Shown here in pieces: positions 1 to 5,299 of a stretch of 5,944 bases of DNA. Numbering within the stretch: position 1 is the first letter of the stretch; each line of letters starts with the position of its first letter. The notes under the pieces are model-generated. The model searched no databases, was not told the origin of the DNA, and saw only the letters and a program-made list of their open reading frames with translations. The stretch is from Clostridia bacterium (GTDB lineage Bacteria; Bacillota; Clostridia; DUPQ01), in NCBI GenBank assembly GCA_030592355.1, contig JAUVJE010000150.1, forward strand, positions 1 to 5,944, read 5' to 3'. A program made the translations under genes and the position numbers.

Positions 1-6
1 AGCACC

Positions 7-55
7 TGAGTTTGAAAAGCTTCATACGCTACGCTCCTTCACCTTTTCAAACTCA
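7..55. repeat. 13-bp perfect inverted repeat with 23-nt loop in the leader
   Basis: Positions 7-19 (tgagtttgaaaag) are the exact reverse complement of 43-55 (cttttcaaactca), with a 23-nt loop between them. No T-run follows on either strand and the loop is long, so a classical rho-independent terminator is unlikely. Loop bases 30-36 (tacgctc) are exactly complementary to 71-77 (gagcgta), so an H-type pseudoknot or an alternative fold is possible. A regulatory leader element is an inference; it could instead be the edge of an element lying outside the window. Confidence 0.5.
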
Positions 56-87
56 ACAGAAATAAGAAGAGAGCGTAAAAACTAGAA

Positions 88-93
88 AAGGAG
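88..93 (+). promoter_or_regulatory. Strong Shine-Dalgarno sequence AAGGAG in the leader
   Basis: AAGGAG is a near-consensus ribosome binding site but lies about 40 nt before the ATG at 134, too far for direct use. The nearest ATG (97-99) is 3 nt downstream and opens a two-codon frame (ATG ATT TAG). The dyad at 96-122 lies between this site and ATG 134. If it folds in the mRNA, the effective distance drops to about 13 nt. The site therefore serves either the mini-frame or the NagB-like gene through a structural bridge. Confidence 0.5.
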
Positions 94-95
94 AG

Positions 96-122
96 TATGA
101 TTTAGTTGTTAACTACATCATA
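96..122. promoter_or_regulatory. 27-nt near-perfect dyad before the first gene: operator or mRNA hairpin
   Basis: The left arm TATGATTTAGTT (96-107) pairs with the right arm AACTACATCATA (111-122) at 11 of 12 positions; the single mismatch is 102/116 and the loop is GTT. The dyad ends 11 nt before the ATG at 134. Its length and symmetry fit an operator for a dimeric repressor such as a GntR- or LacI-type regulator, families that often control sugar operons. It could equally act as an mRNA hairpin controlling initiation. The symmetry is seen directly; the regulator is not in the window and the role is inferred. Confidence 0.55.
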
Positions 123-133
123 CAAGACATATT

Positions 134-1084
134 ATGAATTTTATTGACACAATTAGAGGGTCCCTTTTAGAAGATTTTTATCCCAAAGGGTGGAATTTTG
201 AAAAAATAGATGCGTGTTGCTCTAATCCACCTGAGACAATTCTGGAAAGACAGGCTTTCTGGAATGACGACTTTAAACCGATTGAATGCGGGAATATAAA
301 TGATTTTAACATGATGATGGGGCATGAAATCGCAAGGGAAATAAAAACAACGGGAGAGGAGGGAAGGCAACTTGCAATAATTCTTCCGGTGGGACCGATG
401 GGAATGTATCGTTGGGCAGTGTATTTTCTTAAAGAATGGAATATCAGCGCATCACATGTACATGGATTTAATATGGATGAATGGAGCGACGGTGATGGAA
501 ACACATTGGAACCCGATGATCCGGGAGCATTTCAAAACGCTATGGGAGAAGCTTTCTATGGTCCGCTTGGGGAGCTTACGGTTCCATTGAAACAAAGGCA
601 TTTTGCCACAAGGGAAAATCTTCCTATATATGCAGAGGAAATAGCCTCACTAAAGAAAGAAGGAGCAAAACTTGTAACTGTATTCGGAATAGGCAGGATG
701 TGCCATATCGCATTTTGGGAACCGCAGTTTGCAGGAGAATTTGATTCATTGGAAGAATGGAAGAAGCAAACACATAGAATAGGAGCATTGCTGCATCCTC
801 TTACAATCGAACAAAACGCAATAACAAGCTTTAAAAGCCGAACAACATTGGTTCCATGCAGGGCCAACACAATAGGCCCCGGATTGTTTTTACAATCAGA
901 TAAGATAATAGGCGGTTGTGACGGAACCCTTGGGAGAGGGATGCAATGGCAGGGAATGTCGCTTTGGATGACACTTAGATACGGTCCGGACATGTGGATA
1001 CCTTCCACATTCATGCCGACGCTGCCCGGGAAATTGTTCTTTTTAAAAGAATTAGCCGGCCCATTAGAAGCCGAATGCAATTAA
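134..1084 (+). CDS. Divergent NagB / glucosamine-6-phosphate isomerase-family protein
   Basis: This 316-residue protein belongs by motif to the sugar-phosphate isomerase/deaminase family of NagB, whose classical member converts glucosamine-6-phosphate to fructose-6-phosphate and ammonia in the cytosol. The substrate-loop equivalent LPVGPMGMY lies at 84-92, FNMDEW at 112-117 keeps the catalytic Asp (D115, cf. E. coli Asp72), and GIGRMCHIAFWEP (185-197) keeps His191 and Glu196 (cf. His143 and Glu148). The position of Asp141 is Met189. The segments where E. coli NagB has phosphate-binding Arg172 and Lys208 read differently here (around PLTIEQNAITSF 222-233 and GTLGRG 264-269). At 316 residues it is about 50 longer than E. 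coli NagB, with N- and C-terminal additions. ATG 134 is the only ATG after an in-frame stop at 110, but it has no good adjacent ribosome binding site. A standard deaminase role is doubtful; an isomerase or deaminase on a different amino sugar is plausible. Family confidence is high, exact reaction low. Confidence 0.85.
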   Translation: MNFIDTIRGSLLEDFYPKGWNFEKIDACCSNPPETILERQAFWNDDFKPIECGNINDFNMMMGHEIAREIKTTGEEGRQLAIILPVGPMGMYRWAVYFLKEWNISASHVHGFNMDEWSDGDGNTLEPDDPGAFQNAMGEAFYGPLGELTVPLKQRHFATRENLPIYAEEIASLKKEGAKLVTVFGIGRMCHIAFWEPQFAGEFDSLEEWKKQTHRIGALLHPLTIEQNAITSFKSRTTLVPCRANTIGPGLFLQSDKIIGGCDGTLGRGMQWQGMSLWMTLRYGPDMWIPSTFMPTLPGKLFFLKELAGPLEAECN

Positions 1085-1087
1085 GCG

Positions 1088-1134
1088 ACGTACCGGAGAC
1101 GTACCAAGGCAACCAGGTCGAGGAACGTCGCCGT
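1088..1134 (+). repeat. Direct repeat copy 1 (47 bp)
   Basis: It matches 1278-1324 at 44 of 47 positions; the differences fall at 1111/1301, 1122/1312 and 1131/1321. It starts 4 nt after the stop codon of the NagB-like gene. The core gtaccggagacgtacc contains gtac twice. Translated in one frame it gives VPETYQGNQVEERRR. Confidence 0.9.
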
Positions 1135-1277
1135 CGGATGAATGACAAGCGGAAGATTGCAGGCCTTGACGCAAGCATTGTACCGGAAGCTGAAGGCGAG
1201 GAACGATGCGACAGTCATGGGCGTAGCAATAAACAGGGTCGTTCCGACACCTAAAAGATGTACTGCACAATCAGTGA

Positions 1278-1324
1278 ACGTACCGGAGACGTACCAAGGC
1301 GACCAGGTCGAAGAACGTCGGCGT
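1278..1324 (+). repeat. Direct repeat copy 2 (47 bp)
   Basis: This is the second copy, offset 190 bp from the first with three substitutions. It contains the tight palindrome cgacc-a-ggtcg (1300-1310), where copy 1 has a mismatch. Because 190 is not a multiple of three, the same peptide (VPETYQGDQVEERRR) falls in a different forward frame from copy 1. Confidence 0.9.
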
Positions 1325-1374
1325 GTTTGAATATTTTGCCCAAGGTAAATAACCTGGCGGGTTGAAGTATAAAA

Positions 1375-2466
1375 ATGGTAAGAGATAGTATGTATTATAT
1401 TAAAAATGGAACAATTGTTACAGAAAAGGATATCTTTAGGGGATTTATCGGGATTGAGGATGGATTAATATCCTTTGTCGAAGCCGGTGAACCTCAGAAA
1501 ACAACTCCGGGTGATATAAATGCCGGCGGCCTGCTTGTTACACCGGGATTTATTGATATCCACTGCCACGGCGGCGGGGGTGCGCTTTTTGCAGATGACC
1601 CGGGAACCGCATACGAAGCTCACAGGAGAAACGGTACAACAGGGATTCTTCCCACAATCGGATATAATATGACCGCAGATAAATTTCTTTCTTCTATAAA
1701 GAAAATAGCGGAAATAGATGAAGGTGGGATTCTTGGGATCAACTGCGAAGGACCGTATATAAATCCTCAGTATGGCGCCGAAACCAGCTTGGCCAGGGCT
1801 TTCAGCCGAGCTGAGATGGAGGAAATCTATAACGCGGGAAAGGGCCTCATTAAAATATGGATGTTCTCGCCTGAGATTGACGGAGCGGAAGAACTGAGAG
1901 AGTTTATACTTTCAAAACCTGAAATCATTTCCTGTGCCGGACATACGGAGTGCACGGCTGTACAGCTGGAAGGAATTGAACTAATCTGCCACTTATTTGA
2001 TGCAATGGGGCCGAAAGAAAGACCCGGCAGGAAAGCAATCCACGAGAACGGAACTGCTGAAGTAGTGCTGGCCAGCGATCACCTGTATGCGGAATTAATA
2101 GCAGATTCAAAAGGAGTTCATGTTCCTGCTGAGTTACTTAAAATTGCCTATAAGTGTTTGGGTGATAGAAATATCCTGATATCAGATGCAGTTTCAACCA
2201 AAGAAAACGGATCCGACTTGAATTATAACGAACAGGGAGAATTATCAGGCTCATTGCTCAGCTTAAATAAAGCTGTCCGCAACATGAAAAAACACACTGG
2301 CATCAGCTGGCCGGAAGCAGTTCGACTGGGAACATTGAATCCTGCGAAACTTCTTGGGATTGACAAAAAAACCGGAAGCATTGAACCCGGTAAAAGGGCT
2401 GATCTGGTCATAATGAATGAAGAAGCAAATATACACTTGGTAATCGCAGGCGGAAGGAGATTGTAA
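1375..2466 (+). CDS. nagA: N-acetylglucosamine-6-phosphate deacetylase-family amidohydrolase (NagA-like)
   Basis: This cytosolic metal hydrolase of the amidohydrolase superfamily should remove the acetyl group from an N-acetyl amino sugar, classically N-acetylglucosamine-6-phosphate. In its 363 residues the metal and active-site series is complete: HxH in GFIDIHCH (H63, H65), Glu125 in NCEGPYIN, His190 in AGH, His206 in CHLFDAM, His249 in SKGVHV and Asp271 in LISDA. The HxH pair resembles Bacillus-type NagA with a second metal site rather than E. coli NagA. NPAKLLGI...GSIEPGKRADLV near the C-terminus is typical of the family, and the length is close to usual (about 380). HLFDAM replaces the usual HLFNAM, and the next loop is shorter, so the substrate could differ. 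The start is uncertain: ATG 1390 gives MYYIKNGTIV, a typical NagA N-terminus, and neither ATG has a strong ribosome binding site; an in-frame stop at 1363 limits upstream choices. Its stop codon abuts the next gene. Confidence 0.9.
   Translation: MVRDSMYYIKNGTIVTEKDIFRGFIGIEDGLISFVEAGEPQKTTPGDINAGGLLVTPGFIDIHCHGGGGALFADDPGTAYEAHRRNGTTGILPTIGYNMTADKFLSSIKKIAEIDEGGILGINCEGPYINPQYGAETSLARAFSRAEMEEIYNAGKGLIKIWMFSPEIDGAEELREFILSKPEIISCAGHTECTAVQLEGIELICHLFDAMGPKERPGRKAIHENGTAEVVLASDHLYAELIADSKGVHVPAELLKIAYKCLGDRNILISDAVSTKENGSDLNYNEQGELSGSLLSLNKAVRNMKKHTGISWPEAVRLGTLNPAKLLGIDKKTGSIEPGKRADLVIMNEEANIHLVIAGGRRL
2454..2459 (+). promoter_or_regulatory. Ribosome binding site for the Gfo/Idh/MocA gene
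   Basis: AAGGAG ends 7 nt before ATG 2467 and lies inside the 3' end of the NagA-like gene. The stop (2464-2466) and start are adjacent, which favours translational coupling. Confidence 0.8.
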
Positions 2467-3510
2467 ATGAAAAAAGTGAAATGGGGAATAATTGGCGCCG
2501 GGGGCATAGCCGACAGGAGAACAATGCCGGGCATAGAATTGGCTGAAAATGCTGAAATATATGCAGTCATGGAAATTGATATGGCCATGTCTGAAAAATT
2601 GAGAGAAAAATATAAAGCAGCAAAGGCATATGATAATGAAGCGGACCTTCTGGCAGATTCTGAAGTAGAAGCGGTTTATATTGCCTCTCCGGTGGTTCAC
2701 CATAAAAGACAGGCAATGGCAGCGGCCGATGCCGGGAAACACATTCTTCTTGAAAAACCCATTGCGTTAACCGTAGATGAAGGCAAGGAAGTTATCGACT
2801 ACTGTAAATCAAAAGGGATTTTACTGGCAACAGGTTTCATGATGCGCTATCACGCATACCATCAGGCTATGAAAAAAATGGTTGAAGAAGGCAAGATGGG
2901 ACAGATAGTATCATGCCGGGCGCAGCTTACATGCTGGTACCCCGACATGCCGGGAAACTGGCGTCAGGCAATGGCAACATCAGGCGGGGGAGCACTTATG
3001 GACATGGGTGTGCACTGTCTTGATTTAATACAATATATTACCGGGTCAAAAGCAAAGCGAGCCGCCGGGATGACTTCAACTCTCACATTTGAGTATGAAG
3101 TGGAAGATTCGGGGGCACTGCTTATTGAACTGGAAAACGGCGCCATCTGCCATGTGGAATCTAATTTCAACATACCTGATGCAGCTGCAAGGGGACGCCT
3201 GGAAATTTACGGCACAAAGGGAAGCATGCTTGCGGAAGGCACCATATCACAGGCAGAAGGAGGTAAGCTTGAAGTAATGATTTCTGATGACAGCCTGGAA
3301 TATGACGCTCAACAAAACAATAATAATGTTGAACCAATTAAAATTGATGTGGAGTTCGGCAATATGTACACAAAGGAAATAGAATCATTTTCAAACTCTA
3401 TTCTAAACGGTGCAACCGTGGAAGTTCCCGCAGAGGACGCCGTACAGGTTCAAAATGTAATCCAGTCTGCTTATAGAGCTACTGAAAATGAAACATATGA
3501 AAGGTTCTAA
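2467..3510 (+). CDS. Gfo/Idh/MocA-family NAD(P)-dependent sugar dehydrogenase/reductase
   Basis: This 347-residue protein is a two-domain cytosolic oxidoreductase of the glucose-fructose oxidoreductase / inositol dehydrogenase family, which oxidises or reduces sugar hydroxyls or carbonyls with NAD(H) or NADP(H). The Rossmann motif GIIGAGGIA is at residues 7-15. The catalytic-lysine motif EKP is at 96-98 (Lys97). The C-terminal domain motif GGGALMDMGVHCLDL is at 173-187, with Asp179 and His183 as likely catalytic residues. The stretch WYPDMPGNWR before it is common in the anhydrofructose reductase / xylose dehydrogenase-like branch. Length is normal and the start follows a clear ribosome binding site directly after the previous stop. 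Between a deacetylase and an aldolase it probably oxidises the sugar or its deaminated product on the way to a keto acid. The substrate and reaction direction cannot be read from sequence. Confidence 0.92.
   Translation: MKKVKWGIIGAGGIADRRTMPGIELAENAEIYAVMEIDMAMSEKLREKYKAAKAYDNEADLLADSEVEAVYIASPVVHHKRQAMAAADAGKHILLEKPIALTVDEGKEVIDYCKSKGILLATGFMMRYHAYHQAMKKMVEEGKMGQIVSCRAQLTCWYPDMPGNWRQAMATSGGGALMDMGVHCLDLIQYITGSKAKRAAGMTSTLTFEYEVEDSGALLIELENGAICHVESNFNIPDAAARGRLEIYGTKGSMLAEGTISQAEGGKLEVMISDDSLEYDAQQNNNNVEPIKIDVEFGNMYTKEIESFSNSILNGATVEVPAEDAVQVQNVIQSAYRATENETYERF
3499..3504 (+). promoter_or_regulatory. Ribosome binding site that sets the aldolase start at 3512
   Basis: GAAAGG ends 7 nt before ATG 3512, which lies 1 nt after the preceding stop (3508-3510). 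It supports 3512 over the in-frame ATGs at 3488 and 3497, which would overlap the upstream gene and add residues not expected in this family. Confidence 0.65.
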
Positions 3511-3511
3511 C

Positions 3512-4387
3512 ATGAAAAATGGATTCTTCCCTGCGTTGGGTACGCCGCTGGATACCGATGGCAATCTGGCGAAGGATAGTTTTAAAAAACAAATTGAATT
3601 AATGATTGATTCGGGGGCTTCCGGATTGCTGTGTCTGGGTTCCATGGGGAATATGACATCAATAAAAGACAGTGCATACCCTGATGTTGCAGAAGCTTGC
3701 GTAGAAATAAATGCAGGGCGGCTTCCGGTTATGGTTGGCGTTATGGATAATTCAGTATCCAGGGTTATGGACAGAATATTTTCACTGGGCGAACTGGAAA
3801 TTAACGGAGTGGTCGCCACTACGCCTTACTACTATAAATCAACGAACCGGCAGATTCTGAATTTCTATACTATGTTGGCCCGGGAGTCATATTATCCAAT
3901 ATATATTTACGACCTGCCTGTGGTAACCCAGTCTCCTATGACAGAGGAAGTACTGCTTGAACTGATGAATGAAGATAATATTGCAGGTATAAAGACAGCA
4001 AACTATGATATGTTGAACAAAGTTATGACTGACGGGAGAGTCCCAGAAGGGTTTGAACTGCTTTTCAGCGGGCTGGATATTTTCGACAAGGCACAGGAAA
4101 GCGGTATACAAAAGAATCTTGACGGCATGTTCACGGTAACTCCCGTGAATTCAAAACTTATGTATATATGTGCAAAAAACGGAGACCACAAGGGCGTTTC
4201 TGAATTTTTAGCAAATATTATTAAACTCAGAGATGAATTTGTTAAAAGTTCTGTTTTCACAGCTTACTCATACGCCATGAACCTGCTTGGAATACCTGGT
4301 CTGTATCAGCCGGATTATCACGGACTGGTAGAACCGGATGCCATGGAAGGAATTAGAAACTGCATGTTAGAAATAGGAGAACTGTGA
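3512..4387 (+). CDS. DapA/NanA-superfamily class I aldolase (pyruvate-dependent lyase), not a true DapA
   Basis: This 291-residue TIM-barrel protein belongs to the dihydrodipicolinate synthase / N-acetylneuraminate lyase family, cytosolic enzymes that make or break a carbon-carbon bond through a pyruvate-lysine Schiff base. Its numbering matches E. coli DapA: Lys161 in AGIKTA is the Schiff-base lysine, Tyr133 in YIYDLP is the catalytic tyrosine, and Tyr107 in TPYYY is the relay tyrosine. The usual carboxylate-binding GTTGE/GSTGE motif is GSMGN at 43-47, so the second hydroxyl residue and the Glu are gone. DapA Arg138, which binds aspartate semialdehyde, is Val138. That argues against lysine biosynthesis and for cleavage of a 2-keto-3-deoxy sugar acid, a sialic-acid-like compound or a related keto acid. 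Length is normal. It sits 1 nt after the dehydrogenase gene and overlaps the next gene by 1 nt. Family is very secure, substrate unknown. Confidence 0.92.
   Translation: MKNGFFPALGTPLDTDGNLAKDSFKKQIELMIDSGASGLLCLGSMGNMTSIKDSAYPDVAEACVEINAGRLPVMVGVMDNSVSRVMDRIFSLGELEINGVVATTPYYYKSTNRQILNFYTMLARESYYPIYIYDLPVVTQSPMTEEVLLELMNEDNIAGIKTANYDMLNKVMTDGRVPEGFELLFSGLDIFDKAQESGIQKNLDGMFTVTPVNSKLMYICAKNGDHKGVSEFLANIIKLRDEFVKSSVFTAYSYAMNLLGIPGLYQPDYHGLVEPDAMEGIRNCMLEIGEL
4375..4380 (+). promoter_or_regulatory. Ribosome binding site for the aldo/keto reductase, favouring ATG 4387
   Basis: AGGAGA ends 6 nt before ATG 4387 and only 3 nt before the alternative GTG 4384, so ATG 4387 is the better start. Stop and start overlap as TGATG (4385-4389), a standard arrangement for coupled translation. 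Confidence 0.75.
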
Positions 4388-5298
4388 TGAAAATGGTATC
4401 ACGTATGACCTTGGGCACCGTGCAACTGGGCCTGAATTACGGTATAGCAAATACCGAAGGCAAGCCGGATAGAGAGAAGGCTTATTCTATATTAGACAGC
4501 GCAATTGAAACTGGGGTTAATTGTCTTGATACAGCATCTGGGTATGGTGATTCAGAAAAAGTCATAGGCAGCTGGTTAAAAGAAAAAAACATAGACCGGG
4601 AATCACTGTCCATTGTAACTAAATTTAAACTTGGAGATATAGACAGGGATGATGTTGAGTACAATTTGATTGGCTCGGTGGAGCGGTCGCTGGTTGCCCT
4701 GGGAACCGATTATGTGGACTATCTGCTTATGCATGACGCAGCTGAATATGAAAAATACGCAAAACAGATAGACGGCACAATAAAAAAGCTAATGAAGCAG
4801 GGTTGTGTGAAAACGGCAGGTGCGTCAGGTTATGATTATAAAGGGATTAAAAACATAATTGAAAACGATATGTACACAGCATTTCAAATTCCTGCGAACA
4901 TATTGGATTATCGAATAACAGGCACAGAAGCAGAAGAAATTTTAAAAGATAAAACAGTTTTTGCGCGAAGCGTATATCTTCAAGGGCTGTTTTTCATGAA
5001 CGTAAAAGAGTTGTATGGAAATTTAACGGAAATCATTCCGTTTATTAAAAAAATCAGAAATATTGCCGATATATACGAGCTTTCAGTTGCGGAATTGGCC
5101 ATGGGATATGTTAACAGCCTTAACTATGTTGATTCATTGGTGGTGGGTGCCGATAATCCCGGCCATGTGAGCGATAATGCAAAATTGATAAATACACCTA
5201 AATTTACAGACGATATGATGAATGAAATAAAATCAGAGCTTGAAGGAGCGCCGGATTGGCTGTTTTACCCATGGCTCTGGAATAAAAGGGAAGGTTAA
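4387..5298 (+). CDS. Aldo/keto reductase
   Basis: This 303-residue (alpha/beta)8-barrel protein is an NAD(P)H-dependent carbonyl reductase family member, soluble and monomeric by family expectation. The catalytic tetrad is visible: Asp48 in NCLDTASGYG, Tyr53, Lys79 in VTKFK and His116 in LLMHDA. The N-terminal LGTVQLGLNYGIAN and GYGDSEKVIG are hallmarks of a short AKR branch that I recall often seeing in sugar and surface-polysaccharide clusters. LAMGYVNSLNYVDSLVVGADN (236-256) is the usual C-terminal cofactor region. It ends with a Trp-rich tail (WLFYPWLWNK). In this operon it may reduce the aldehyde released by the aldolase, or a keto-sugar intermediate. The gene overlaps the aldolase stop by 1 nt. 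Substrate is not deducible. Confidence 0.9.
   Translation: MKMVSRMTLGTVQLGLNYGIANTEGKPDREKAYSILDSAIETGVNCLDTASGYGDSEKVIGSWLKEKNIDRESLSIVTKFKLGDIDRDDVEYNLIGSVERSLVALGTDYVDYLLMHDAAEYEKYAKQIDGTIKKLMKQGCVKTAGASGYDYKGIKNIIENDMYTAFQIPANILDYRITGTEAEEILKDKTVFARSVYLQGLFFMNVKELYGNLTEIIPFIKKIRNIADIYELSVAELAMGYVNSLNYVDSLVVGADNPGHVSDNAKLINTPKFTDDMMNEIKSELEGAPDWLFYPWLWNKREG
5291..5294 (+). promoter_or_regulatory. Ribosome binding site for the short-chain dehydrogenase gene
   Basis: The purine run AGGGAAGG ends at 5294, 5 nt before ATG 5300. The upstream stop is 5296-5298, leaving a single base between genes. Confidence 0.6.
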
Positions 5299-5299
5299 T

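Larger units (their letters stand above)
1085..1330. repeat. G+C-rich inserted repeat element, possible mobile-element or group II intron remnant
   Basis: This 246-bp block separates the first gene from the rest of the operon. By hand count it is about 55% G+C, visibly richer than the AT-leaning genes around it. It is bounded by a long direct repeat (1088-1134 and 1278-1324), with a degenerate third copy near 1180-1212, and contains small stems such as gcgacgt (1085-1091) with acgtcgc (1125-1131) and gtcg-ttc-cgac (about 1239-1249). No complete gene is present. Open frames across it are short, and their Arg/Glu-rich peptides vaguely recall the region upstream of reverse transcriptase domains in some group II introns; that is a weak memory-based impression. 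I saw no intron domain V, transposase or target duplication. Origin unresolved. Confidence 0.5.

Noticed and set aside
7..55. Rho-independent terminator of an upstream gene
   Set aside because: The stem is AT-rich, the loop is 23 nt, and no T-run follows on either strand.
556..1080. 174-codon open frame on the minus strand
   Set aside because: It is antisense to the NagB-like gene, its translation shows no recognisable family motif, and the plus-strand frame has clear catalytic motifs.
994..1254. 86-residue plus-strand frame running from the first gene into the insert
   Set aside because: Its first third is an alternative frame of the NagB-like gene; the rest is repeat-derived. No initiation signal was seen.
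1142..1330. 62-residue small protein gene on the plus strand
   Set aside because: It overlaps another open frame in the repeat insert, has no ribosome binding site, and includes the repeat copy; better explained as part of the element.
1085..1374. CRISPR array, tRNA or small RNA gene in the long intergenic region
   Set aside because: There are only two close repeat copies and one degenerate copy with unequal spacing, no spacer pattern, no tRNA cloverleaf or T-loop motif, and no clear terminator.
2223..2742. Overlapping minus-strand frames across the NagA/Gfo junction
   Set aside because: They are shadows of two strongly recognisable plus-strand genes and carry no domain motifs.
3488..3511. 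Upstream start (ATG 3488) for the aldolase
   Set aside because: It would overlap the dehydrogenase gene by 23 nt and add residues before the conserved family start; ATG 3512 has a GAAAGG site at suitable spacing and gives exact DapA-like numbering.
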